Part shown: in pieces, positions 14,501 to 29,000 of the stretch
Layout of the letters: each line of letters starts with the position of its first letter
How positions within the stretch are numbered: the first letter of the stretch is position 1
Origin: Micropterus salmoides
Lineage: Eukaryota; Chordata; Actinopteri; Centrarchiformes; Centrarchidae
DNA: 64,000 nt
NCBI RefSeq assembly: GCF_014851395.1
Contig: NW_024040817.1
Coordinates: 16,684,610 to 16,748,609, forward strand
Direction: 5' to 3'
Notes under the pieces: model-generated
Told to the model about the DNA's origin: nothing
Databases searched by the model: none
Seen by the model: the letters and a program-made list of their open reading frames with translations, nothing else
Position numbers and translations under genes: made by a program

Positions 14501-17004
14501 TTATGACAAATCTTGTAGAGACTAATTTGTTAAGGCTAATTCCATTAATGTGCAAATTACAGTGGCTGATGAATACCTTTATCTCATCACGGGAGAACTG
14601 CCAAAGTGTTTTAAAACAGGACTATTATTGCAGCAGTCATGTTTGTCTCTTCAGTCATGCAAACCTTTGACTCTAGTAACTTTGGCTGTGAAATGTCACT
14701 GTGACTAAAACGTTTAAATGGCAGACTGTTTGATTTCATTTGAGACTACTGTGGCAAGTACAAGCTTCTGTGGTGCATGGTACCCTTGTCAAAAAGTTAA
14801 TAATCTTAATTTATATCTAGACATCTGCACCTGTTATTTTTTTGTCAGTTTCTCTACAGCATTTCATATTTCAGTGTTTCAGTTGCACACTGTATGAAAA
14901 TGAGTTCTGACAAACAGCTTTTAAGTAGGAGGAGAACAATCATTTAACATAGAGTAGTTAAGGACAGAATTCAGTCCATTTACAGGATGTTTAAAATGGG
15001 TTCAACCTCTTGGACTGGCAGCTACAGCTGGTGGTCGCGATCTTAAATTTATTTTGTAGCATTGGCCCGTAAAGACCCGTAAAGTTTAGCCAAAGTATAT
15101 TGTGATTAATTGTACCATCTTTGTTTGGATTTGACTGATTGTTGACTGCTTAGTTTGATTGATATTGATTTGTTATTTCTACATTTTGATGTTTTCCTAC
15201 GTGGTTTATCTAGTAGATGTCTTGTACTGACTTACTATTGTTTAACCAGTGGTAGAATGGATGTATGTATCGTCTCTTTCTGTTAATGGCTTGATTTTAC
15301 TACTGCTCTTGGACCATTTTTATAATCTAGTCATGGATTATTACTATTTTCCTGGACTAATCTGGGTTATTGTCTCTCAAGCCTACCAGCTCCAGAGTTG
15401 CCCAGATCCTCGGCCATTTCGAAACGGCATTGTGATTGGCACAGATTTCAGCGTTGGGATGACTGTGTCATTTGAGTGTCTGCCTGGATATTCTCTGATC
15501 GGAGAGGCTTCACTCACATGTTTACATGGAATCAGCAGGAACTGGAATCACCCTCTACCACGGTGTGAAGGTAATATAGGCTGTTGCTATAACTATTACT
15601 ATGTCAGAATGTGTCTATTTGAATAAGCTAGATGTGAAATTGCACAATGCTGTATTGTGAAGTGAATACAAGCCGTGTTAGTCACTTCCTTGCTGATAGT
15701 TCTGCTAATGTTGAATAGCTCACTTTTTAAGACAAACAGTATATATGTTTGCTAAGGGGTTTGGAACATGGGGCCATCGTGTACCCAGATCCCAAGAAAA
15801 TTAAAATATACCTGTGTACTGGTAAACTGTTCTTTCAGTTCAGAGGAGGAGGGTTTTTTTAGATCATGTATTCCCCTGGCCATCCTAAAAACACCCTCAC
15901 TTGTGAATGCTTTTTAACAGCATTTCAACACGACAATTTCGACATCATCACTGTGGTGAATATTGCTAATGGTGTTTCATATTATCACTTTCCTGACTAT
16001 GTTAGAGTATTATTCCGTTATTAAACAGTGTAATCAGTTGATTTTGACTGTCGCACCGAGCGTAAAGTGAGAAAAAAGAAACATTTTAAAGCATATGCAA
16101 CTTGTAACTCAACACAGCAATGTAAACTGAATGACAATGACTATGAAATTAAAATGAAAAGTGTATAAACTAAATTTGGAGGAAATAAGAAAATAACTAT
16201 TTTATAGCAGTAATAATATATATTTAAATTTTATTCTAACTTTATCCAAGTTACTGCCAAGTAATCTAATACGTTTTTTTATTATTTACTTTAAGGCTAG
16301 ACTTCGGAGCACTAACACTCATTCAATGACCCATAAGGACCCTTTTTAATTAAAAAAAAAAATAAACTCTTAATATTCAGTTTTATAGCTCTCAGCTGTG
16401 ATCGTATGACATCACTGAAAAGCAACACCTACACTCCCAAGGAATACCTGTGGTGCAGAACTGAAATAAAACTGTAATGACAATTTATTAAAGGTATTAA
16501 GGTGTTATCCAATGGTCATTACATGACTGATAGAGATGTGTCCTCTCTCAAGCTTCGCAATGGTAATACTAATTTGCTGGTAATTTATTAGGGGTAATTC
16601 TGTTAATCTTCTGTCTCACAGCTCTCTGTGGTGGCAACATCACATCCTTAAATGGAACCATTTACTCTCCTGGGCACCCCGAGGAATACCCCAACTTCCA
16701 GGACTGTGTGTGGAGTGTTAGAGTTCCTCCTGGACACGGGATTTACATCAATTTTACTGTACTCAGCACTGAGCCCATATATGACTACATAACCGTCTGG
16801 TAGGTGTTATTTACTTATTTACTTCTTCAGGTCTTAGTTCTAGTTTTTCCACATCTTTAATTCTTATGTGCTACTTCTTACCAATCCTTTCCTTCTTTAT
16901 CAAGATTTATTTCACCAAAAAAGGGTTTTTATTTGACTGAATAGCCATTTCATTTGTACCACATATTCGGAAAACTTCTGGTACACACACACACACACAC
17001 ACAC

Positions 17005-17038
<34 letters not shown>

Positions 17039-20000
17039 CTTCTCTCTTTCACACAGGATGTCATGCTCCTTAACATCTTTTCAGAGCTAGCCACTAATTG
17101 GCTAAATTCCTGCAAGGGTTACTATGACTACAGACATCTCTCCTTGAATATAAAGTGACATAATGTCCTTCTTGTAATGTTTCGCCCGTCTCTTTTTACC
17201 CATACGTCTCTCTTTCCTCCCCTCTGTTCCTCACTCCATCTCTGAGTCTCAGTCTGTCTTATAAGTTATAAAATACATCTTTCTCTCCCTACCTGCCCAG
17301 CCTTGACTTCTCTCTTCAATATTCTTTTTTAGGAGAGCAGGTGTTTCAATGGTGCTAAGACACCATGTTAGATAGTGTTCTGCAGGTACAAGGTGGCAGT
17401 AGAACCATAAATAGACTGTACAATCTATTTCTATGGTTGCCATGTTGCTGCCCCTTCTCTATAGCTAAAGCCTGTTTGCTATAAATAGACAGCAGGGTGC
17501 AGCATCAACAGTTTAGAAACGTCACCTGGCATACAGACATGGAGAGGCAGTGCTAGGCAAGGAAAACACAACAGCAGCAGGGTAAGACATGGTGTGCTGC
17601 TGATACATTCTCTTGCAAATGGTGTATTTTTAGACCCAACACAGAAGGACCAAATGTCTGTCTGGTACTTTTGTTAGCCTGTCATAATGTTAGCGCTGTC
17701 AGACTTCTAGATTTCCAAGTTTGGCTGTTTCCACAGTCCACAGGAAGCCCTGTGATGATTATAACTAAAAACGTTATCTACCCTGTGTATCTTTTTCCAA
17801 CAAACACCTGGATGACCCATACGTGTCCAACACTGACTATGTAATACTTTGATAGTCTTATTCCTTAGACAAAGACAGGTACACCAAGACACTGAACACT
17901 GTAAGGTGACATTATTTTCTAACAGAATTAATGATCGCATCAAGTGACCTGAGGTAAGTTACAATGACTCTGCATCTAACACTATGTGCCACACTCTCCG
18001 GTTAGGTCTAACTTGCCTTTGGGAAAACTTTATTTTAAGAGGTTCTAATTCAGCTGAAAATAAAAATGCAAGGGTTCACCACTAATTGTGCCTCTTAATG
18101 TCTCAGGAGCCATTTTTCACAACTGTCTGATTGTTTATTTTCTGTCAAATAAGTAGTTTTTTTTTTTATATTTAAGGTGAAGCAATCAACCAGTAATGCA
18201 ACAGATGCAACTAATTAGATCATTTAACTCTCTATTACTCTATTGTTTTCTTTGATTTTTTTTTTGATTAATCAATTAGACATGACCAGAAATTTATCTT
18301 TACACATTGCAAATTACTAGTTTATTTTAACATAGCTACTAGGTCAGGAATGATCCTTCAGCCTCAATTGATTTATCATTTAGTCTGTCAGAAAATAGTA
18401 AGAAATATTAACAAAAACCCGACATGACATCTTTAGATTACTTGTGTTAACAAGATTGCTGGGTATCTACAAACATTTTGCATATCTTTAGCTGCAAATA
18501 ACAGCTTTTTACTGGATATAAATACTATCAAGTTCAACAGTTTGTTTCTTCAACCATTGGAGTGTGGGTTGTTTAGTGTGTAGATCTTGTTGTGCATAGA
18601 TGTAGCACATAATTGCAATATGCATCCTGTCTTTCCAACACCAAACACCACAACACTGTTGAGTCATGTGCCGTCCACCCACAGCCGATTCGGCGGACGC
18701 CATGAATTGGTCACACAGCATGTTTCTGACCCTGCTGTCAGTTATACGGAAAAGTGAACAAACTGCTGAACTCACGCAAAGCAAAGAAAATAACCACACA
18801 CAAACACACTCAAATCTCACAGTCTCAGCCACACAGCCACAAAGTTGGTTTCCTGTAGAGAGCACAGTGTCAGTGGCAAAGGTGTGATTTTCACAGCGGT
18901 CTCCACAGTCCAGCGCCAGCCAACCTGACAGTCAGTTAGTCTGCTAATTGGTCTCATACTGGGAGGCGTACTACAGGATTTCACAGTAAGAATCATCATA
19001 TATGTCACAGATGTTACCCCGTGTTGTGCTACCCCATACACTAAAGCCTCCTCTTTACTGTACATGTTGCCATAATGCACTCACAAATGAGTGTTTGCAT
19101 CAGCAACTCAGGAGTGGAAAGCAATGAATGAAACTACTCTGATGACTCTGAACCACTCAGCATGAATCAATCAAAGAAGGGTATCATTCCTTACATAACA
19201 TGACAGGTATAATTGGCCTCATCCAAAAACACTTAACAGCAGGAAATAATAATTTCATTGCACTTGATGATGATACTTTTTAATCACTGGTAATGAGACC
19301 GCTATTGGTTAGTTTCAGTCTGACAGCTGGTGGGTCGGGCATTAAAGATGAAATATGATCATGACATTGCACAGCGAGCCTGACCTGCCAGTTGAGAGAT
19401 AACTTCCTGTCTGCCTTCTGTGGTAATTGTGTAACTTTTCATGAATGCCAGGCTGATATTAGTGGCATAAAAAGCGTAAAGCAAACTCTACAACAGGATT
19501 CACATTTGTTATTCTTACACTCTGACGACAGTTCAATCAATATTGATAAACTCGAGCATCCCTAAGCAAGAACAAGAGAGCCAGGGCTTTAAACTGTGTT
19601 GTTATCAAAAGACAAAAAGGAGCTGCTCTTTCATAAGTGACTTGGAATCTGAGTCTGAATGTTTTATATCTAAATGAGCCTTGTGACATTGTAGTTTGGG
19701 TTGTTTTAAGAACGAAGATGAGCACACATCCATGCACAATCACTATGGGTGCTGGCGCTTTGTCACACAATGTCCGACCCCATTTGCAGTCAATTGAGCA
19801 GCTCCAGGTTTTGTCTCATAAATATCATCAAGTCTCACCAATCTTTCATTTCTAGCCTCAGGAAACCATTTCCTGATCACAAATGGCTATTTAACTGTCA
19901 GAGATGACTGCAATAACTTATTCAAATTATGTTTTGGGTTGCCTTTTCTCTCCCATTGTTCTATAAAGAAAGATCCAATTTTTTATGGGCCTTTAGTCTC

Positions 20001-23000
20001 TAAGTACCCCTTTTAACACAAGCTTTCTGTATGTGTGTGTGTGTGTGTGTGTGTTTCTCTCCTTGTTTGTTCGTAGGGATGGTCCAGATCAATCATCTCC
20101 TCAGATTGGTCAGTTTAGCGGGAACACAGCTTTGGAGTCTGTCTACTCGACCTCCAACATCATCCTCATCAAATTCCACTCTGACTTCTCTGGAGCCGGC
20201 TTTTTTGTCTTAAGCTACCATGGTAAGACAGTAACAACATTATCAAATTTGTCACAGAGGTGGTGAGCATATAAATGTACAGAATATACAGAAACTGGAA
20301 ACATCATTTGATTGTGTTTGTTCAGGTAAAAATGTTATCCTCATTAACTGTATTCTCTGCAGGCTTTGTTGCCCTGTGTGGTAGTGTTAAAACTATAATG
20401 CTGTCATTAGTTGTAGCTGCAGTGATGGCATCGATCTGTTTGCTGTTAGACTCTCTTCAACTTCATCCTTATTATGTTCCACTCAGACCTGCTTCCTTTG
20501 ACTCATGAAGTTTGGTCTCCTGCAGGAACTTTTTACTTTCTGACTGAAGCCGCACAGCCTACCACAGTAATAATGTATTAGCCACAGTGGTGCTATTGAT
20601 AGTTGTTGTATTATGAATTGAATTGCTATTCTCTGCAGAAAGGTCCTCTTTAGCGTTATTGACCACTTTGGTGTTTGGTCAACATTTCAAAGCTTTTATC
20701 AATCTGATTTCATCTTTGAGTGTACTGAGGCCTTTTTGAATGCCACTACTCCTGCTACGTCAATTTCCAGATACTTAAAATGATGGCAGGTTGTTTTACA
20801 AATGAGTCGTGCAATACTTAAGCAAATGTTTTGATGTGTGAGTCACTTTTGAGAGGTATTAAAACCCTTTTTTTCTCCAGTTGGTTTCTTGTCCAAGTGT
20901 GTTAATAAAATACTGCAGTGAATCCGTGTGATCCTCAGTGATCAATGATGTCAAGTAAACATATTAGCAATGCTGTATGAGATATAAGTGTTGCTATTGT
21001 TGCAGGGAAGAGTAGCTTTGCACAGAGTTGGTTATCTTGTAACCTAACCTCTGAGTGAACATCAATTTTGTCACATCATTGTTTACTTCCGGTTATAATT
21101 TCCTTTGTTCTAAAGAATCATATTTAATGGAAATAGCTTTAACTTTCAACCACACAAGAAAATCACAACACAATCTAAAGAAACTATTTTTTAGATTTAG
21201 ATTTTCTAATTACTTTTAAATTAGTTTTGTTTTAATTGGTACTGTAGTCATGCAACTAATTTATCATAAATAAAAGGAAAAAGTAAACCGGCAGGTTAAG
21301 ATTTCCATGAAACGATGTCCTCAGTGAAGGTGTGTAAATTACTAAGTCTTTCTTTGTACGATAGCTTCCCATAGAAATGTTGTTATTTTATGTTGCCGTC
21401 TTACACACATACACAGTCACCTTCCCTCCACAGAGTTGTGGAAATTGTATTTTTAGCTGGTCCTGAGCTGCTCTTTCTCCGTGTCAAAACTGTCTATGCC
21501 ATTCAGTTTTTCATTTCATTTCAATCTTTTTGCTGTGGTCCTTCGCTGCACTTAGATTCCCTTTTTGTTTTCAAACTCTGTTTAAGAGGAAAATATCCCC
21601 ATTCATCTTTTTTTTTTCTTGTTTCGCCTGTCTGCCTGCAAACATCAATCTTTAGACGCTTTTGCTTCTGTCTTTTTTTTTTGTCTGCATCCATCTACTG
21701 TCAGTGTCAAAACATTTAACTCCAATTATCAAGTTTGCACTGCATTCTTTGACTTGAAGATGTGAAGAATTGTGAAGAATCCCTTATGTGCTGACCATTA
21801 AAAGGGATAATGTGTTGTCTTTCATTGAAGAAAGCTTGAAATGGTATTCTCTTACCTTTTTGGAAAAGCAGGAACGTCTGCATATATGTAGTATAGTAAC
21901 TTGCATACATTTAAGAAACTCTCATAATGTTTGGAAGCAGTCTAGTATGTAATCTCTAATGTCTATGAATATGACATTGTCTAACATTTAGATATAGATA
22001 TACTATAGTGTCACATTATTACATTGAAAGTATACATTTTCATTAGTATGTGTATAGTCCAGTGTTTATGGTAGGTACCTCACATGTCATTACATAAACA
22101 TAGCCAGATTTTGTATGCTTAAAGTCATTACAATGTCATGGGCAAATCATTAAAAGTTAATACCATAATTTATTTTGAAGTAAAAGATACCAGGGTTTCT
22201 AAAAGTTAAGAAAATGGTTTCGGATGAACCTCGTGTACTCTTGAGAGCCGTCATAATGCTTTGTCATCAAACCAAAAATACTTTTTTTTTTCTGAAAACC
22301 TTTTTATTTTTGCAATGCAGTGTTTTCACCAGACAGTAAAGAAATGCTTCTTATATTCCACATCCTCGTCAGAATTGTTAAGTTCTGAAAAGTTGTGGTT
22401 TTTTTTGGATTGTTGGAAGTTTTAATTTGACAGAATGGCTTCTAATGAGTCTAACTTTATGTACTTTTTTTACCCTTCGCAACACAGTTTGTCATTCCTT
22501 GCCTGAATCTCCCATCCCACACACACACACACACACACACATCCATGTGAATATGCATGTACCACTGTATCTTCCACCATCTCCCTCATGGAGCTTGTAT
22601 TTGCTTCTCCTCAAAAGTTTCTGTTCATTGCTCTTTAGTGAAAACATGTCAAATAGTTTTGTTTAGTTTTTTTTGTTTTATTTTAGCAGGCTTTCCTTAT
22701 GCAGACAGATGTCACGTTGTTAATGAATTTCTCGTGGCAGGTTTTAACTGTCAGCTGTCACGCTCACACAGGAACAGTTCCATCTGATGGATTCGAGTTT
22801 ATTTTCAATTTCTGCGTTATTGGAGGATGTGCAGCAGGGAGTGACAGGGGAAGATGGATAAGAGGGAGCGGGGTGACATGTATGGCAGTGGTTATTAGCA
22901 TTATTTTGTCACTTCTGTATTATTAGACAATAAAACAAGAAAGTCTGGCAAGAGTGAAAGGTAGGTAACCACAATGTGAGCGGGTAGGACACTCTATTTC

Positions 23001-26000
23001 AGTGTGTGTGGAGTGTAAAGATGACTTAAATTATTAGTTAATAAATGCAGAATTTGTATTTTGTCAGCAGGAAATTGTCAAAATAAGGGACAACGTTCCT
23101 AAATTTCTTCTTCAGTGTACTTCATTGACACCGCTGATATTCAGAATGTCACAGTTTGCATCTGAGACAGCTGCTAAAGTGCAATTTTAAATTTGAAATG
23201 CCAAATAAACCCCAAAGGAAGCATCAATCCGATGTTTGGGGATGTTTATCTATGTCATTGTCTATTTGTTTATGCATGTGGGTCAAGGTTCTGAATGCAA
23301 GTGCTTCATTACGGAGACAAGGACTATACAGTGGTGGATAATGTTGTCATGGACGTGAGACTGAGAAAACTAATGTGACATGAATGTGGAAGTAGCTATA
23401 AAAAAAGGTCTTGGAGCTTAGTGAGATCAATGACTTCTCACAGTGAACCTCTCCCCTCACGCACAGGCGCATAGACGTAGCTGCACACACACATACACAT
23501 GCACACACACAAACATGCACACACATACTGGCACACACGCCTAGACCACAGAGCTTTGATATGCATGAGCGCAGGAGATACTATTGGCAGGTCTCATTTT
23601 CATGTCAATTTCATCCTGACTTATAGCCCTCAGCCCTTCCTACCTCTCCCTCTCTCTGTCTGCGTCTGTCTGTCTGTCTGTATTCAATCTCTCTCTCTCT
23701 CTCTCTCTCTCTGTTAGTGAGTGATCTATGGTCATGCGGTAATATTGATTACAGCCTTCAGCTCAGTAGCTGTGAAGTCGGTTCCTTTTTTATGATTCAA
23801 GGCAGTGCTGTATCTGTGTAGCCGGCCTGTTTTTGATTCCATGCTTTGTTGACCTGACCATCTGAACTTAAAAAAGTGAAGTCAAACTGAAACAACAAAG
23901 ATTAAATAAAACAGAATAAACCAGAGAAACCAGGTTGTGTCACTGTTTGGTTTTCTAAAGATTTCTCGCTGCAACTCTCGGGGCAATTGTTACAGGCACA
24001 GACAACTGGATGCTTACACATTAGTGCACGTAGACCAGCAAGTTCCATTTAAAACATTTAGAACTGACTATATGCGACTTAAATATGTGTAATACATGAC
24101 TTTGGAAGCATTGGAAAGAAAGATTTTCCCCTGTCTTGACCAACCCAGTTTAGGTTTACTGACCACATTTCCTCTCACACATTGTTATCTAAGGTCCCTC
24201 TGTTTGTCCTCTCTCTTCACTCTGCTGTGTCTGTTCTTCTAGCCTACCAATTAAGGGTTTGCCAGCCTCCTCCAGAAGTGCCCAATGCTGTCATGCTGAT
24301 GGAGGATGGCGAGTTGGAGATAGGTGAGTTGCCTGCCTGCATGCACTGCCTCTAGATATGTCAATTTGATGGAAGGAAGGACTTGAGTCTTGTGTAACTT
24401 CCCAGTACCTAACATGGGAACCAATATCATCTTCTCCATATTTTTTTTTGATACTCATTTAGTGTACACAGTGAATACGGACATGCAACACTCAATGTAA
24501 ATTCACTTGGTTTTGTCAGTGCAGATAATGATACAGTGTACATAGTGGTGGAGGAAGTATGTGGAGGAAGTATTTAGATCTTAACCTTAACTTAAATAGA
24601 TAATAAAAATAGCCACACAATACTACACAACACAAATACTCCACAAATCCTGCACTGAAAATGTTACTCTAGTAAAAGTACACAAGAATCATTATACATG
24701 TACTTAAACTATCAGAAATAAAAGTAAATGATCTCTCTGAGTGCTTTATGATTATATATTAGATTATTAGGTTATTATTGCTGATCCATTAATGTCTAAG
24801 TGTGATTTTATTGTTAGAGATGGGCAAGGTGAAACTGATTTTAACAAGTTTATTCACCGCTGGGTTGTCTTTATTTGTTTTTCCTGTGTATTGTTTTTAA
24901 TTGCAAAGTATATTGGGAACATGCTGCATGGTGATTCTGCACTTCAAATAAAATTTAATGATAAGATGATCATATTTTTTCTATGTAAAATCTTAATTTG
25001 TAAAGTGACTAGAGTAGTTGTCAAATGAATGTAGTGGAGTAAAAAGTACAACATTTTTGTCTGAAGTGGAGTGGAAGTATAAGGTGATCCAAGTTAAGTT
25101 CAAAAACCTCAATTTAGTGCTGAATTTTCATTTCACCACTGCCTGTATACTATATCCATATATACTATATATATCAACATTGCTTTCTAACCACTGATTT
25201 TGTGACATGATCACCAGGTGACATCATCAGGTACAGATGCCATCCTGGATTCTCATTGGTTGGCAGTGAAATTCTAACATGTCGCCTAGGAGAAAGACTA
25301 CAGATGGATGCACCGCCTCCAACATGCCAAGGTGTGTGTATGTGTATGTCACTACAATAGCAATAGTTTTAATGAATATTTCAAATAGTTGATATTGACA
25401 ACACCGAAAATAACAAAAATAGTGCGTACCCGTTTAACAAAAGCATTTCCCTCTCTTCATTCTTCTGTCCATAGTCCAATGTCCTGCCCACGATGTGCGA
25501 TATGACTCATCAGGCGTCATCCTGAGCCCTGGTTGGCCCGAAAGCTACCCTAACCTCCAAATGTGTTCGTGGAGCGTAACTGTAGAGAAAGGATACAACG
25601 TCACCATTACTTTTGAAAGTTTCCACACTGAGAGAGAGTTTGACGTGTTGGAGATTTTTGATGGTAAAAAACATGCTCAAAAGCAGACGCTGACATGCAG
25701 AATTCAGCTAGAGAAGTTCAGTATTTGTTAGAACACACACACACACACAGGGACACACTCTTGTATCGAAGGTTTAAAAGTGTTAAGAAACTGGACATAT
25801 AATATACTCTATACTCTATACACAGAACAAAATAACAAATGCAAATTGTTTTATCTCAATCATTGTCTTTGTCTCTCTTTCTTTCTCTCTTCCTGCTTTT
25901 CCTCTGTCTCTGTCTTGATCTCCCTCAGGTCCAACAGCCAACAGTCCCACTCTGGCGACGCTGAGCGGTGACCTGCCAACACCCTTTAACCTCACAACCT

Positions 26001-29000
26001 CTGGTCACCAGTTCCTGGTCCGCTGGTCTTCAGACCACGGCACAAACAAGAAAGGCTTCAAAATTCGCTATGTTGGTGAGTACCAAAGTATGTATCCCAA
26101 CTTTATTTTACTACTACTTTATATCATCATAATGCATGTTAATAAGGAGGTTGACAGAGACAGACAGAAAGAAAACTGCTTTGGCAACGTTGTTTAAATG
26201 AAACATTCATTCCAATAAAGCACACTAAACTGAACTGAGCTGAAAGACAAAACACATTCTGAGTGAAAACGCTAGGAGGAGTTGTTCAACCTCAATGTTG
26301 TGTCACCATATAGACAATAATTTGTGCAGAAATTGTGAAGGTTTTTCAATTCGTAATTTTGTGTGGAGAAAGTCCATTTAAAAAAAAGATTATCAGTACC
26401 TTTATGTCACCCATTTTTTTGTTTCTTAATCTTTAGCTTACGTTTTACTACCTCACTTCTGTCTGTCTCCTGAAGCAGTTTACTAAATTGCATTATGGGT
26501 TAGTTCTTAACTTTTATCATACAAGGAAAGCTTGATGAGCACAGATGCTGTTTTACAGCAGTCTTTGCATTTAGGCAGTCTTGCACCTGGGCCTGCTAAG
26601 TATAACTTTAGGCTGACAGGCATTAAGCACCTTCACTTGGGTAATGAGGCTTGAGGGCTTCATTCAAGGGCTTTTTTGACAATAAAGGGAGAGGAGACAG
26701 TATTTCCTGTTTAGGTTGCTTTTCCACTATACACCATCTCGTCAGGAGGCTGTAGCTTTAACCTTCAAAATACCACTGTTCTGTATGATGAATTATATGC
26801 TGAATAAGAACAGAAAAGCCTCCCAGAACTCTCACACTGAGAAACCTCCTTTGGTAATGTAGCTGTGATTAATGTGGGCAAGGATTGTTAAATATATGTT
26901 GTAAGCGTACTAATATCATGGGTCAACTTCGTAAATGTTTGTGAAATTTTTTTCACTTCACTACAATTTGTCCGGTATTTTGCAACAAGACAAACAAAAA
27001 TTCTAAGTTTTTAATTACAAAGAGACAATTCTAACATTATGATGAAAGTTTCCTCATTATTAAGACATACCAACTTAATTTGTTTTAAGAGTAAACTTTG
27101 TTATTTAATTATAAAAAATGCCCTTGTATGATTGAAATCAGCATTCTAATACTATAAGTTTTAAAATATACTATACTGAGCCTGGATTGGATCTGATGAG
27201 AGCCAGCTGGCTGCTTTGCCTGCTGGTTTGTTGAAGCCAGCATGTAGGGCACTGATTCAAAACCTTTAGTGCTTTTTAAAAAAGCTCTGTTATAGAGCTT
27301 TAACTATATAAAACAATTTTTTTTTTTCCAACGCAAGGAAAACACAGTAAAAAGGAACAATGCTCACTCACTAACTCTTGAGTGGTGCTTGGTGATTTTG
27401 GCTCAAAAAGCCACCTCACAGATGATACTGCACCAGTGGCAGACTAGAAGGACATATAAAACAGACGAGAGTTACAGGCCAGGCAACTTGCCCAAGTCAA
27501 CATCTAACTGGACACAAGCCTGGGTAATCTTTGCATGCTATGACTGAGGAACATAATGAAACTGCTACTGGTAATTTATCATATGAAATACTGACATCAG
27601 TGTATAACAACCCATATCTGCTGCCATATTCAGGATGCCCATAATCTATAAACTTAGACAGTGCTTAACTTAATGGCAGTGTGTCCGGTGATGTCTGACA
27701 TCTGCTGTCACTCTGCGCATTGATTGTACAATATGAAAGCTCTGCCGAGAGAGACTTATTATTTATTTTATTTAGCATTCATGCAGCTTGTCGGATAGAG
27801 TGCAACTGACTCAAACACTTGCTTTTTTAAGACGTGCTGGAAAGGTATAATCAATTATGAATGTGGTCATTAATATTTCTGAACTTTTTGTTTAGTTTAG
27901 TCTAACAAGTGTTTTTAGATGTTGTACTTGGATTGATCCTACTCCATCTCATGCCTCTAATAGCGCTGTTTAAAATACACAATCAAAGCCATAATTGTGG
28001 TCAGTGAAAATGATCATTTACTGATAAAAAATTATACATTTGCCATTAGTCCATTTTGTCTGGGCCTCCTATTATGTCATGAAAATAGTAGTGACTTATA
28101 TTAATGAATGTTTTAGGAAACTATCACAATCTGCAATTCCATGACACCAGACTGCAAGTCAGTAACACTAAATCCTTGTAAGTAAGACATTAATTACAAT
28201 ACAGTTAATGGTTATAATAGTTTACACCTGCATGCAGACATAAATTCAGTCTCAGCAGTGATGACTGAGGCACAAACATCTGTTTTGTATTGTAGTAAAA
28301 ATACTAAAGTTATGGTATCACTGATTACTGTTGCCATCTGCCTTGATCTTTACTGTTAATTAGGTTTGTTTTTCTGCCTTGTTGCTGTTTTAGTGGCAGT
28401 GAACCATAGTACCGCACTATGTGAAGTCACATCAAATCTTTTAATTCTGTTTCCTCAACTCCAGCCCTGTACTGCTCAACCCCAGACTCTCCGCTCCACG
28501 GCTCCATCTCCTCTCAAAGCGGCGGCCATGTTAACAGCGTGGTACGCTGGGCCTGCGACCGGGGTTACCGTCTCATAGGCAACGCCACAGCAACCTGCCG
28601 CCGCTCATCACTCGGCTACCACGCGTGGGACTCTCCTGTACCTGCGTGTCAAGGTGTGTTTGTTTGTCTGTGTATGGAATGTGTGTATACTTAAAGCTAA
28701 ACTGAAATATTTTGACGTTCATTAGAATAAAAATATTAGCATAGTTTTATTAGCTACAACTCATGTAAGCTAGCTTTGTTATTGATGCAGATTCCCAGTG
28801 TTGAAACATAAGTCCTTGCACCTAAGACATTGATTAAAGAAGATCTCTCAGATTAGCTAGCGGTGACAGTGACTTGTCCTTCCCTCTGTGTCCTGGTCCT
28901 AAGGCTGAGGTGCAAGATTAAGGTTGTGATGCTGGAATATTGCAGCTCCTTTATTCTGCCATGTTACCAATACCATTTAAATTGAATGCTTATTGACCTG

